A stretch of 64,000 bases of DNA, from NCBI RefSeq assembly GCF_024347455.1, contig NZ_AP025483.1, positions 248,001-312,000 on the forward strand. Direction: 5' to 3'. The notes under the pieces are model-generated. The model had not been told where the DNA came from. It did no database searches and saw nothing but the letters and a program-made list of their open reading frames with translations. Shown in pieces: positions 31,259 through 40,778 of this stretch (within the stretch, counting starts at the first letter, position 1; each line of letters begins with the position of its first letter). The position numbers and the translations under genes were made by a program. This DNA comes from Vibrio echinoideorum (GTDB taxonomy: Bacteria; Pseudomonadota; Gammaproteobacteria; Enterobacterales; Vibrionaceae).

Positions 31259-32776
31259 ATGAGTTTGGCTCATGAATTAAGAGTATTAGAGTTAGAGTCT
31301 CAAGTTGAGCTGCTAGAACGCTTACAGCTTTTGACTAACTTTGGTTCAAACCTAGTGACGGTTGCGGGTAAAGCTGGTTCAGGCCGTTCTTGGTTAGCTC
31401 AGCGTTATCTTGAGGCGTGGTCGACAGAAAAAAATCAATGCTTACTGCTTTGTCACCCGAGCCAAGACGATCAACAACGTCGCGCGCTTATTCTTAGCCA
31501 AATTGTTTCTGACCCCCTATTTAATCAACATGATTCCTTATCAGATAGCCTAGCTAGGTTACTTGATGGAGAGGCGTGTAACGTGGTTATCGTTGTTGAT
31601 GATGCCCACCGACTCTCCGAGCTATTGGTATCCGAATTATGGATGTTGGTACTGGAAGCTCAATCTAACCCCCAATGGACGATCAATATCGTTCTCTTTT
31701 CTGACACTGGCCACTTAGACACGCTATTAACACGTCTGAGTTATGGCCAACAACATAAGCCTATCGATCTAGAGATCGATAATCTTTCTCAGCCAGAAGC
31801 TGAACATTTCTTTGAATCTTTAGTGATTCGGTATGTTGATGATGAGTCTGAATCTCGCGTGCGACATGCGTATAAGAAAGCGCAACCTCTGCCCGGAGAG
31901 TTAATGGCTTTAGGAGAATTGAAAGTGGAAAAAAGGATTATTATTCGCTCAATTATTGGTTCACCAATCAACATTGCGATTGTGGTGGCCTTGTTGTTGG
32001 TTTTAATTGGTGGCGGTTATTGGTGGATGTTCAGTCAACCAACACCTGACGATAAAGTACAATCTCTTATCTCGCCAATTGAACAAACTGCTATCCCTAC
32101 TTTTGAAGTGAAGACTGGTAGCGAGCAAGTTGGTGCTGAAGGAACGGTTGATTCAGAAATAACAACTGACATGAGTTACCAAGGTGCTGACGATGATAGT
32201 TCGTCTCTACCGCCAGTTGTGGTTGAAGATACTGCCAGTGTTGGTGAGGTAGATAAAAACCAGCAGCGCGTGGTGATTACTTCTGATGTCGTTGATGCTT
32301 TGCTTGATGATAAGCCAGAGAGTGCCGATACCAGTGCGATTGATGCTGCCGTTGAAGAAAGCACTGGATCACCAGTTAACTCGCAATCTGATGCAACAGG
32401 AAATGAATCACAATCTTCAGTCGATCAAGATGCGGACCTGACACAATCAACGCCGCCGACTAAAAAAATCACCTTTTCATTTTCTCGCGAGGAGCTACAA
32501 GCTATCTCCCCACGCGCTTATACCCTACAGTTGAGTGCGATGACCTCATTAGAAGATGTTCAGTCTTTTATTGAAGAGTATGAAGTCGAAAACAAGGTTC
32601 GTATTTATCCAACACTACGAAATGATACCAAGTGGTTTATTATCACTTACCAAGATTACCCGACGATTCAAGTCGCGCGAGATGCGGTGAGTTCGCTACC
32701 AAAAGCCCTTCAAGAGTTGGAACCTTGGGCAAAATCGATGAATCAGGTACATCGAGAGATAGAACGTGCGAAATAA
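31259..32776 (+). CDS. damX: Cell-division protein DamX with N-terminal ATPase-like region
   Basis: DamX is a SPOR-domain inner membrane protein recruited to the septum. The 505-residue protein has an N-terminal cytoplasmic P-loop-like region (GKAGSGRSWLA near residue 37, and VVIVVDDAHRLSE as a Walker B-like strand), one membrane segment (about 236-257), an acidic Ser/Asp-rich periplasmic linker and a C-terminal SPOR domain (about 420-498, AYTLQLSAMTSLEDVQSF). The Walker A lysine position is arginine, so ATPase activity is doubtful. It lies between aroB and dam as in E. coli, where the protein is shorter. Confidence 0.88.
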   Translation: MSLAHELRVLELESQVELLERLQLLTNFGSNLVTVAGKAGSGRSWLAQRYLEAWSTEKNQCLLLCHPSQDDQQRRALILSQIVSDPLFNQHDSLSDSLARLLDGEACNVVIVVDDAHRLSELLVSELWMLVLEAQSNPQWTINIVLFSDTGHLDTLLTRLSYGQQHKPIDLEIDNLSQPEAEHFFESLVIRYVDDESESRVRHAYKKAQPLPGELMALGELKVEKRIIIRSIIGSPINIAIVVALLLVLIGGGYWWMFSQPTPDDKVQSLISPIEQTAIPTFEVKTGSEQVGAEGTVDSEITTDMSYQGADDDSSSLPPVVVEDTASVGEVDKNQQRVVITSDVVDALLDDKPESADTSAIDAAVEESTGSPVNSQSDATGNESQSSVDQDADLTQSTPPTKKITFSFSREELQAISPRAYTLQLSAMTSLEDVQSFIEEYEVENKVRIYPTLRNDTKWFIITYQDYPTIQVARDAVSSLPKALQELEPWAKSMNQVHREIERAK

Positions 32777-32845
32777 CCCTGAGCTTAGCCTTAAAATATG
32801 TTACATTCCGCAGCCTTATTTTTGAGTTGATAGATAGAGCAGTAA

Positions 32846-33694
32846 ATGAAAAAGCAGCGTGCCTTTCTAAAATGGGCTGGTGGTAAATATGGCCTAGTTG
32901 AAGACATCCAACGTCACCTGCCACCTGCTCGGAAATTGGTTGAACCATTTGTCGGTGCAGGCTCAGTATTTCTAAATACTGATTTTGAACAATACCTGCT
33001 TGCGGATATCAATCCCGATCTTATCAACCTGTATAACCTTCTTAAAACTGATCCTGAAACCTACATATCTGAAGCGAAGCGTTGGTTCTGCCCCGAGAAC
33101 AACCGTAAAGAAGTTTTTTTAGATGTTCGAGCTCAGTTCAATGCTACCGATAACATCATGTATCGCTCGCTTGCATTCTTGTATATGAATCGATTTGGCT
33201 TTAATGGTCTGTGTCGATACAACAAGAAAGGTGGTTTTAACGTTCCGTTTGGTTCTTATAAAAAGCCGTATTTCCCAGAAGCAGAGCTTGAATTTTTCTC
33301 AGAGAAATCGAAAAAAGCAACGTTCGTCTGTGAAGGGTATACTGAGACCTTCAGCCGCGCCCGTAAAGGGTGTGTCGTCTATTGTGATCCTCCTTATGCA
33401 CCGTTGTCGAGTACCGCTAACTTTACCTCTTATGTCGGTAATGGCTTCAGCTTAGATGATCAAGCGGCCTTGGCTGATGTTGCAGAAAGAGCGGCGATGG
33501 AACGAGACATCCCTGTCTTGATTTCAAACCATGACACCACCTTAACGCGCCGTTTATACCATGGTGCGGAATTGAATGTGGTCAAGGTTAAGCGCACCAT
33601 TAGCCGTAATGGCGCTGGGCGTAATAAAGTTGATGAGTTACTGGCACTTTTTCATAAAGAGAAAAACCAGCAACACGCTTCAGCAGAATTGTAG
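32846..33694 (+). CDS. dam: DNA adenine methylase (GATC-specific)
   Basis: Dam methylates adenine in GATC and guides mismatch repair and replication control. The 282-residue protein carries FLKWAGGKYGLVEDI for S-adenosylmethionine binding, NRFGFNGLCRYNKKGGFN and the catalytic CDPPY motif. Length matches E. coli Dam (278). The start has no strong ribosome site, which fits downstream position in a multi-gene transcript. In V. cholerae Dam is essential; whether that holds here is unknown. Confidence 0.97.
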   Translation: MKKQRAFLKWAGGKYGLVEDIQRHLPPARKLVEPFVGAGSVFLNTDFEQYLLADINPDLINLYNLLKTDPETYISEAKRWFCPENNRKEVFLDVRAQFNATDNIMYRSLAFLYMNRFGFNGLCRYNKKGGFNVPFGSYKKPYFPEAELEFFSEKSKKATFVCEGYTETFSRARKGCVVYCDPPYAPLSSTANFTSYVGNGFSLDDQAALADVAERAAMERDIPVLISNHDTTLTRRLYHGAELNVVKVKRTISRNGAGRNKVDELLALFHKEKNQQHASAEL

Positions 33695-33894
33695 CGGTCA
33701 AAATAACCCTAAAACTCATTAAATTGAGTGACCAAAGGGTACTTTCATAAACTAATCTTTCGAACTGCTAGGATCTGCTTAGGTGCTTAGGTAGAATTGC
33801 ACACCAAATAGTCTTGGGATTGAGTCTTGTATTTGTGTATGAGTTCTCACAAGGCGGTGATATTCGCAATTTACTCACTCTTAAGAGGTTTGGT

Positions 33895-34569
33895 ATGAAA
33901 GATTTTCTAATTGCTCCATCGATTTTGTCTGCAGATTTTGCTCGTCTTGGTGAAGACGTAGAGAAAGTACTCGCAGCGGGTGCTGATGTTGTGCACTTCG
34001 ATGTGATGGACAACCACTACGTACCTAACCTGACTTTTGGCGCACCTATCTGTAAAGCGCTGCGCGACTACGGTATTACTGCACCTATCGATGTTCACCT
34101 AATGGTTAAGCCTGTGGATAGCATCGTTCCTGAGTTTGCTAAAGCCGGCGCATCAATGATTACCTTCCATGTTGAAGCATCTGAGCACGTTGATCGTACT
34201 CTACAGCTAATCAAAGAACACGGCTGTAAAGCGGGTGTCGTTCTAAACCCGGCAACACCGTTGTCTTGCCTTGATTACATTCTAGATAAAGTAGACATGA
34301 TTCTATTGATGTCTGTGAACCCTGGCTTTGGCGGTCAATCTTTCATTCCACACACGCTTGATAAGCTGCGTGCTGTTCGTAAGCTAATTGATGAGTCAGG
34401 CCGCGATATCCGCCTTGAGATTGATGGTGGCGTGAAAGTGGATAACATCCGTGAAATTGCAGAAGCGGGCGCTGATATGTTCGTTGCTGGTTCAGCTATC
34501 TTCAATCAACCGGATTACAAAGAAGTGATTGATGAGATGCGTGCAGAGCTTGCAAAAGTTAACGCATAA
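33895..34569 (+). CDS. rpe: Ribulose-phosphate 3-epimerase
   Basis: Rpe interconverts ribulose-5-P and xylulose-5-P in the pentose phosphate pathway. The 224-residue TIM barrel has [48 protein letters not shown] and EIDGGV with metal and catalytic residues. The ATG at 33895 follows aagagg; a reading frame opening at 33814 lacks family sequence. The 200-bp gap after dam (33695-33894) may hold a separate promoter. A terminator follows it. Confidence 0.96.
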   Translation: MKDFLIAPSILSADFARLGEDVEKVLAAGADVVHFDVMDNHYVPNLTFGAPICKALRDYGITAPIDVHLMVKPVDSIVPEFAKAGASMITFHVEASEHVDRTLQLIKEHGCKAGVVLNPATPLSCLDYILDKVDMILLMSVNPGFGGQSFIPHTLDKLRAVRKLIDESGRDIRLEIDGGVKVDNIREIAEAGADMFVAGSAIFNQPDYKEVIDEMRAELAKVNA

Positions 34570-34613
34570 AAGTAGAACTAGGGTCTGTTGACCTAAAATC
34601 AAAAATTCAGATT

Positions 34614-34637
34614 AAGGGGCTAATTAGCCCCTTTTTT
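34614..34637 (+). terminator. rpe terminator
   Basis: Stem aaggggcta / tagccccttt with a 3-base loop and T-run, between rpe and gph; possibly partial, since gph usually follows rpe on one transcript. Confidence 0.8.
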
Positions 34638-34687
34638 ACGTCTTGTTACTCGACTGGTAAGACGAACATAATAAATAGGAAAGTAAG

Positions 34688-35374
34688 ATGTCATTAAGCT
34701 CAATAAAACTGATCGCCTTTGATTTGGATGGAACCTTGTTAGATAGCGTACCTGATTTGGCTGTCGCTGCTGACCAAGCATGTCAGGAACTGGGTTTCGC
34801 TTCAGTTAGCGAAGAACAAGTTCGCGACTATGTTGGTAATGGTGCTGATGTTCTTATCGGACGTTCATTGAGCCGTAATCTTACGGTTGATCCAAGCCTT
34901 GAGCCTGAATTGCTAAAGAAAGCGCGCATCCTGTTTGATGATTTCTACGAACAGGGTGGCCATAAGCTGAGTCACCTTTATCCATCGGTTAAAGAGACGT
35001 TAGCTGAGTTAGATAAAGCGGGCTTCACCATGGCGCTTGTCACTAACAAGCCATCGAAGTTTGTGCCAGATGTTCTCGCGCAACACGGTATCGATAAGTA
35101 CTTTGTTGATGTGTTGGGCGGTGACTCTTTCCCAAAGAAAAAACCGAACCCAGTGGCACTGAATTGGTTGCTGGAAAAGCACAATGTGAAGGCTGAAGAG
35201 ATGCTGATGGTTGGCGATTCAAGCAACGACATCAAAGCCGCTAAAAATGCAGGTTGTCACTCGTTTGGTTTGACTTACGGTTACAACCACGGCGAGCCAA
35301 TTTCAGTATCAAACCCTGACTATGTCGCAGACAACATTGCGCAATTACTAGATGTCGTTTTAGTTTCAGCATAA
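34688..35374 (+). CDS. gph: Phosphoglycolate phosphatase
   Basis: Gph removes phosphate from 2-phosphoglycolate, a product of DNA repair. The 228-residue HAD-family enzyme has the nucleophile motif FDLDGTLLDS near residue 11, VTNKP as motif II, KKKPNP as motif III and MVGDSSNDIKAAKNAG as motif IV. It follows rpe and precedes trpS as in E. coli dam-rpe-gph-trpS. Confidence 0.95.
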   Translation: MSLSSIKLIAFDLDGTLLDSVPDLAVAADQACQELGFASVSEEQVRDYVGNGADVLIGRSLSRNLTVDPSLEPELLKKARILFDDFYEQGGHKLSHLYPSVKETLAELDKAGFTMALVTNKPSKFVPDVLAQHGIDKYFVDVLGGDSFPKKKPNPVALNWLLEKHNVKAEEMLMVGDSSNDIKAAKNAGCHSFGLTYGYNHGEPISVSNPDYVADNIAQLLDVVLVSA

Positions 35375-35469
35375 AGCGGACAAAAGTTAGTTAACCTACT
35401 AGCAAAATACTTATCAATGAGTACACTGGATGAGCCGTACAGAAAGAGCTGTGCGGCTTTTCTATATTT

Positions 35470-35525
35470 AAGTTAAGAAGCTAGGCTAAGACGCGAAGTT
35501 AAGAAACTAAGTTAAAAAGCTAAGC
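35470..35525. repeat. Degenerate 13-bp tandem repeat before trpS
   Basis: Unit aagttaagaagct at 35470, a diverged copy at 35483, then aagttaagaaact at 35496 and aagttaaaaagct at 35509, ending in aagc. It ends 22 bp before the trpS start, placing it in the likely trpS 5' leader. Confidence 0.7.
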
Positions 35526-35547
35526 AACAAGCAAAGGAATTAAAACC

Positions 35548-36564
35548 ATGAGCAAGCCCATCGTATTGAGTGGTGTTCAACCATCTGGTGAACTAAGTAT
35601 CGGTAACTACTTGGGTGCTCTACGTCAATGGCAACAGATGCAAGATGACTACGATTGCCAATACTGTGTTGTAGACCTTCACGCAATTACGGTTCGTCAA
35701 GACCCGAAAGCACTGCATGAAGCGACTCTAGACGCATTAGCAATCTGTCTTGCTGTCGGTGTTGACCCAAAGAAGAGCACGCTATTTGTTCAGTCACACG
35801 TACCAGAGCATGCTCAACTTGGTTGGCTTCTTAACTGTTACACACAAATGGGTGAACTGAGCCGTATGACTCAGTTTAAAGATAAGTCTGCACGTCACTC
35901 AAATGACGTAAACGTAGGCCTATACGACTACCCAGTGTTGATGGCCGCAGACATCCTGCTTTACGGTGCTCACCAAGTGCCAGTAGGTAGCGACCAGAAA
36001 CAACACCTAGAGCTAGCGCGTGATATCGCAAATCGCTTTAACAACATCTACGGCCCTGAAACGCCAATCTTCCAAGTGCCAGAACCTTATATTCCAACAG
36101 TGAATGCACGTGTAATGAGCCTGCAAGATGCGACTAAGAAGATGTCTAAGTCGGATGACAACCGTAAGAACGTAATTACTCTGCTAGAAGAGCCTAAGTC
36201 GATCATCAAGAAGATCAACAAAGCTCAGACAGATGCAGAAACGCCACCACGTATTGCTCACGATTGGGAAAACAAAGCGGGTATCTCTAACCTAATGGGT
36301 CTGTACTCTGCGGCGACGGGTAAAACGTTTGAAGAGATTGAAGCGCAATACCAAGGCGTTGAAATGTACGGTCCGTTTAAGAAAGATGTAGGCGCAGCAT
36401 TGGTTGAGATGCTTGAACCAATTCAAGCTGAATACCACCGTATCCGTGCTGACCGTGCTTACATGGACGCAGTAATGAAAGCGGGAGCTGAAAAAGCCTC
36501 TGAGCGTGCTGCCGTAACACTGAAAAAAGCATACGAAGCGGTAGGTTTTGTTACTCGCCCGTAG
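35548..36564 (+). CDS. trpS: Tryptophanyl-tRNA synthetase
   Basis: Charges tRNA-Trp. The 338-residue class I synthetase has the HIGH-equivalent in [18 protein letters not shown] near residue 10, the KMSKS loop (KKMSKSDDN near residue 196) and [21 protein letters not shown]. Length is close to E. coli (334). caaaggaat precedes the ATG. It ends the aro-dam cluster and has its own terminator. Confidence 0.97.
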   Translation: MSKPIVLSGVQPSGELSIGNYLGALRQWQQMQDDYDCQYCVVDLHAITVRQDPKALHEATLDALAICLAVGVDPKKSTLFVQSHVPEHAQLGWLLNCYTQMGELSRMTQFKDKSARHSNDVNVGLYDYPVLMAADILLYGAHQVPVGSDQKQHLELARDIANRFNNIYGPETPIFQVPEPYIPTVNARVMSLQDATKKMSKSDDNRKNVITLLEEPKSIIKKINKAQTDAETPPRIAHDWENKAGISNLMGLYSAATGKTFEEIEAQYQGVEMYGPFKKDVGAALVEMLEPIQAEYHRIRADRAYMDAVMKAGAEKASERAAVTLKKAYEAVGFVTRP

Positions 36565-36595
36565 AGTTTAACTAAAACAAGCTGTTTGAAAATTT

Positions 36596-36631
36596 AAGCC
36601 CAAAGTGGATTTTGTTTACTTTGGGCTTTTT
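36596..36631 (+). terminator. trpS terminator
   Basis: Stem aagcccaaagt / actttgggctt with an 11-base loop and T-run. The following gap 36632-36951 is A/T-rich and shows no gene; it must hold the promoter of the nuclease gene. Confidence 0.85.
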
Positions 36632-36951
36632 AGTGCCCGTCCTATTTGAATTCCCTGTAACTCCCCTTGTTTGAATTGATGATTTACACATTGTCGGACT
36701 AACATATTCATATTGTTAATGCTGTGTTATTGATCTTATTCACTGATTTTAAGTTTTATAAAATAAAGCTCATTTCTATTTGTGTTGGAAATACATAACG
36801 TGCCAAACAATTGATAATCCCTAAGTGATAAGTTCCTCATTTTCTTGCCAACTGACTTATTCCTTTCATAAATAAACCTGATAGTTACCACAAAATACAT
36901 GACTGCCTATAGATGGCAGTGACTATAAATCAATGTACTCAGGTGAAACGG

Positions 36952-39546
36952 ATGGCTCTTTTACACAAACCTTCATTGCTAGCAGTGGCAATTGGTAGCT
37001 TGCTAACAGCAAGTGCACACGCTGATTTGTTTATTTCACAATATGTGGAAGGCGGCAGCTACAACAAAGCGGTTGAGATTGCCAATAACGGCGATAACAG
37101 CATTAACTTAGATGGTTATTCACTGGCTAAATCAGCGAACGGCGACGGCTCATGGGGCGCCACTTTACCTTTAGATGGCCACGTTTTAGCGCCCGGTGAA
37201 GTACTTGTGGTCGCTCATACGAGTGCGAGTGATGAGATTAAAGCAATCGCTGACATTCTAAATGCTTCGATTGCTAACCATAATGGTGATGATCCACTGG
37301 CTATCTTGAATTCAGATGGTTCGGTACACGATGTTGTCGGTTTGATGGGCGATGTGGACTGGGGTAAAGATGTTACTTTGGTTCGAGCTGATCAAACGCC
37401 TTCGGCGACATTCGATGCTTCACAGTGGGTATCGCTACCAAAAGACAGCATTGAAGGGCTAGGTTCATTAGACACTGTTGAACTGCCAGAAGCGTTCACT
37501 TGTACACAAGATGGCTCTGACCCAGTATTCACAACCATTCAAGAGATCCAAGGTGAGGGGGCAACATCACCGTTCATTGATGGCTACCCGTACATCACTG
37601 ACGATGAGTACTTCGTAAAAGGTGTTGTGAGTGCCGTGACAACGGGCATAAGCAAAGGCTTCTACCTGCAAGCACTTGAGGATGACTTCAATTCAAGCAC
37701 TTCTGAAGGTCTATTTATCCACACGAATCAATCGAGCTCAGAACTGGCTGCGGGCGATGTAGTGTGTGTGAAAGGTAAGGTTCAAGAATACTACAGCCAT
37801 ACTCAGCTTAAAGTTGAAAACAACCAATGGCTAAAACAGGGCGAACAACAAGCGCCTGAAGCAACGGCGATTGAAGCGCTAGGCAGTGATGAAAACTTCG
37901 CTGCAACGCTTGAACGCTACGAAGGCATGTTGGTGAAAACGACGGAAGCGCTTGATATGCGTGTAACTCGCACCTTTGGTTATGACTATTCAGGTCGTCG
38001 TAACAACATGGTACTGGCGCATGAGCGTATTAACATGCAACCGAACCAGCTTTTCGCAGCAGGTTCTGAAGACGCGAAACAACAAACGGAAGATAACGCA
38101 GACCGTCGTCTTTTCGTTGAAACCGATCAAAAAGCGGGTGATGGACAAGTTCCTTTTTACCCTGACTTTGGCCGCACCGATATCGACCAAGATGGTTCAA
38201 CGGAAGACTACATACGTATTGATGACACCATTGTTGGTCTAGAAGGCGTACTGACTTACAGCTACGGCGAGTATCGATTAGTGGCAACTAACCAGATCTC
38301 GGCTGAAAACTTTGTTCGCAACGACCCTCGCACAGACAAGCCTGATATGGACGAAGGCGACCTGCGCATCGCGACTTTCAATGTGTTGAACTATTTTAAC
38401 TCTCCATTTGGTGGTGACGCGAATCAGCACGGTAATAACCGTGGCGCGAACACCATGACTGAGTTTGAGATGCAGCAAGAGAAGATTGTGAATGCGATTC
38501 TCCGCTTAGACGCTGACATCATTGGTTTGATGGAAATTGAGAACAACGGCTTTGGTGAAGGCTCTGCCATTGGGCAGCTTGTTAACCAACTGAATGATCG
38601 CATTGAGCGTAAGAAAGACCGCTATACCTTTGTGGCTGTCGATTCGAACGAAGATGGCGTGACCGACGAGATGGACTCGATTGGTACTGACGTAATCACA
38701 ACGGGTGTTATCTACCGTAAGAAAGTGGTTAAGCTTAAAGACAGTCGTGTTATTGCGATGCCAAGCCAACAAGCACCAGAAGTGTTAGACGATTCTGGCA
38801 AGGTGATTGAAGACGGTAAGAACTACCAACGCGACTCATTGGCGCCAACCTTTAAAGTTAAAGGCACCAAAGAGAAACTCACCGTAGCGATTAACCACTT
38901 TAAATCGAAAGGTTCTAAGTGTTGGGAAGATGCAGCACCGGTTGAACAGGGTGGCCAAGGTGGCGTTGACGCCGATAAGCAAGGTTCATGTGAGAACTTC
39001 CGTGTTGCTGCTGCGGTTGCGCTAGGTGAAGCGCTAGACGGTATCAAAGGCCATAAAGTGATTCTGGGTGATATGAACTCGTACGGCATGGAAGATCCAA
39101 TGCTAGTGCTAACTGATTACTCTGAAGAGAAATACGGCAAGCAAATTAAAGCGGCTCGTAACACTTACATTGATGGCGCTGAGCAGTTTGGTGACAGTGG
39201 TGCTGTGATCACTAAGAATTACGGCTACATTAATGCTGTGGCTCAAAAGCATCCGGACAGCTGGAGTTATTCATACAACGATGAAGTTGGTGCTCTGGAT
39301 CATCTGTTGATCAGTGACAGCTTGAAAGAGATGGTAGTAGATGCAACCGACTGGCACATCAATGGTGGTGAGTCGACGTTGTTTGACTACAACGAAGAGT
39401 TCAAAGGTGACCTACCTAAGTATCAAGATCACTTCCGTTCATCGGATCATGATCCTGCTGTTCTTGAACTACGAGTAGGCGGTTCATTTGGCTTTGGTGC
39501 ACTGATGTCATTGTTTGGTTTAGCAATGTGGCGCCGTCGCAAGTAG
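36952..39546 (+). CDS. xds: Secreted extracellular nuclease, Xds/ExeM-type, with GlyGly-CTERM anchor
   Basis: An 864-residue exported DNase. It has a signal peptide (about 1-23, ends SAHA), a lamin-tail-like domain (about 24-170, DLFISQYVEGGSYNKAVEI), an OB-like domain (about 200-330), and an endonuclease/exonuclease/phosphatase domain from about residue 470 (IATFNVLNYF, LMEIENNG, LGDMNSYG, SSDHDPAVLE). The last 22 residues are a Gly-rich start GGSFGFGAL, a hydrophobic span and RRRK, the GlyGly-CTERM signal cut by rhombosortase. V. cholerae Xds (VC2621) is the likely counterpart. The ATG at 36952 follows aggtgaaacgg. Confidence 0.9.
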   Translation: MALLHKPSLLAVAIGSLLTASAHADLFISQYVEGGSYNKAVEIANNGDNSINLDGYSLAKSANGDGSWGATLPLDGHVLAPGEVLVVAHTSASDEIKAIADILNASIANHNGDDPLAILNSDGSVHDVVGLMGDVDWGKDVTLVRADQTPSATFDASQWVSLPKDSIEGLGSLDTVELPEAFTCTQDGSDPVFTTIQEIQGEGATSPFIDGYPYITDDEYFVKGVVSAVTTGISKGFYLQALEDDFNSSTSEGLFIHTNQSSSELAAGDVVCVKGKVQEYYSHTQLKVENNQWLKQGEQQAPEATAIEALGSDENFAATLERYEGMLVKTTEALDMRVTRTFGYDYSGRRNNMVLAHERINMQPNQLFAAGSEDAKQQTEDNADRRLFVETDQKAGDGQVPFYPDFGRTDIDQDGSTEDYIRIDDTIVGLEGVLTYSYGEYRLVATNQISAENFVRNDPRTDKPDMDEGDLRIATFNVLNYFNSPFGGDANQHGNNRGANTMTEFEMQQEKIVNAILRLDADIIGLMEIENNGFGEGSAIGQLVNQLNDRIERKKDRYTFVAVDSNEDGVTDEMDSIGTDVITTGVIYRKKVVKLKDSRVIAMPSQQAPEVLDDSGKVIEDGKNYQRDSLAPTFKVKGTKEKLTVAINHFKSKGSKCWEDAAPVEQGGQGGVDADKQGSCENFRVAAAVALGEALDGIKGHKVILGDMNSYGMEDPMLVLTDYSEEKYGKQIKAARNTYIDGAEQFGDSGAVITKNYGYINAVAQKHPDSWSYSYNDEVGALDHLLISDSLKEMVVDATDWHINGGESTLFDYNEEFKGDLPKYQDHFRSSDHDPAVLELRVGGSFGFGALMSLFGLAMWRRRK

Positions 39547-39602
39547 GTTCGTTATAAGCTTTATAAGCGAGCCAATTCAGATAACTTCATACTATCTGTA
39601 AA

Positions 39603-39634
39603 CAATTAAGGTCAACTTAGGTTGGCCTTAATTG
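39603..39634 (+). terminator. Hairpin after the nuclease gene
   Basis: Arms caattaagg-t-caac and gttg-g-ccttaattg around tta; one wobble pair. Only a short T-run follows, so efficiency is uncertain. Confidence 0.6.
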
Positions 39635-39734
39635 TTGGCGAAATGCAGTTTCCACTTGCCTTTCGTCATGGGTATTGCACAATACCGCCCCTATATCTTC
39701 CAATCACTTAGTATTTAGCAAACGATTTCGACCC

Positions 39735-40313
39735 ATGTTACTTATCATCGATAACTACGACTCTTTTACTTATAACTTGTATCAGTACTTCTGTGAGTTA
39801 GGGGTGACTGTGAAAGTTGTACGCAACGATGAGATTGATATCGAAGGTATTGAATCGCTAAATCCTAGCCATCTTGTTATCTCGCCGGGCCCTTGCACGC
39901 CTGATGATGCGGGAATCTCTCTACAGGTGATTGAACACTTCGTTGGTAAATTGCCTATTTTGGGTGTGTGTCTGGGTCATCAAGCCATTGCCCAAGTTTT
40001 TGGTGGTGAAGTGGTAAGAGCTAGACAAGTGATGCATGGTAAAACTTCTCCTATACGTCACAACGGCAAAAGCGTTTTTCAAGGGCTTAATAATCCTCTG
40101 ACCGTAACGCGTTACCACTCTTTAGTCGTGAAAAATGGCACGCTACCGGATTGCTTTGAATTAACGTCTTGGACGGAATTTGAAGATGGCAGCATGGATG
40201 AAATCATGGGTTATCAACACAAAACCTTGCCGATTGATGCGGTGCAGTTTCACCCGGAATCGATTAAAACAGAGCAAGGACATCAGCTTCTCGCTAACTT
40301 CTTGGCACGTTGA
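39735..40313 (+). CDS. pabA: Aminodeoxychorismate/anthranilate synthase component II (glutamine amidotransferase)
   Basis: PabA delivers ammonia from glutamine to PabB for 4-aminobenzoate and folate synthesis. The 192-residue class I amidotransferase has [26 protein letters not shown], the catalytic cysteine in [10 protein letters not shown] and HPESI near the C-terminus. The ATG at 39735 gives the family start [11 protein letters not shown]. As in E. coli it lies close to argD. TrpG cannot be excluded by sequence alone but no trp genes are nearby. Confidence 0.93.
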   Translation: MLLIIDNYDSFTYNLYQYFCELGVTVKVVRNDEIDIEGIESLNPSHLVISPGPCTPDDAGISLQVIEHFVGKLPILGVCLGHQAIAQVFGGEVVRARQVMHGKTSPIRHNGKSVFQGLNNPLTVTRYHSLVVKNGTLPDCFELTSWTEFEDGSMDEIMGYQHKTLPIDAVQFHPESIKTEQGHQLLANFLAR

Positions 40314-40584
40314 GTGTTTTAATTCGACTCTTTATCCGTGTTAGTAAGCCAGTTAAACGTATCAACTTACTTGTTAAGCGTTTAAATTCGGGGCACTACG
40401 CCTCTCTATCCCTCTGACGCTGATCACCTTTTATAACATTTCTCCCTCTTCAGGCTAAGTTTTTAGTCTATGCAATATTATTCGCCTTATTTCCTCTCGA
40501 ACCCAACATACCGCAGTGCCAGTAAGGCTTTGCTGTTGCCTGTCATGCGTTTAGGTAAAAAAAGCTTCATAAAACAGATTAATT

Positions 40585-40602
40585 GATGCATAAATAGTCA
40601 TA
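40585..40602. promoter_or_regulatory. Candidate ARG box upstream of argD
   Basis: gaTGCATAAATAGTCAta follows the TGAAT-N4-ATTCA layout with two mismatches, about 180 bp before argD. It shares atgcataa with the site at 11795. The gap 40314-40778 has no gene. Confidence 0.4.
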
Positions 40603-40703
40603 GGTAGTGATGTTTAGCTGGTAGTGAGTGATGGCTAAAGAATAATCCACTATTGAAAAGGTTAATTAAATGTAAATATAATGCTGCAGCGGGATTATGG
40701 CGG

Positions 40704-40720
40704 GACAAAATATCTTTGTC
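40704..40720. promoter_or_regulatory. Dyad gacaaa-atatc-tttgtc before argD
   Basis: Perfect 6-bp inverted repeat with a 5-base spacer, 58 bp upstream of the argD start. It could be an operator or a small hairpin in the leader. No assignment. Confidence 0.4.
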
Positions 40721-40778
40721 TCACTTATGAACCATTACGCTTATTTGCGAAGCTTGCGGTATCGAGAAGGAATGTACG

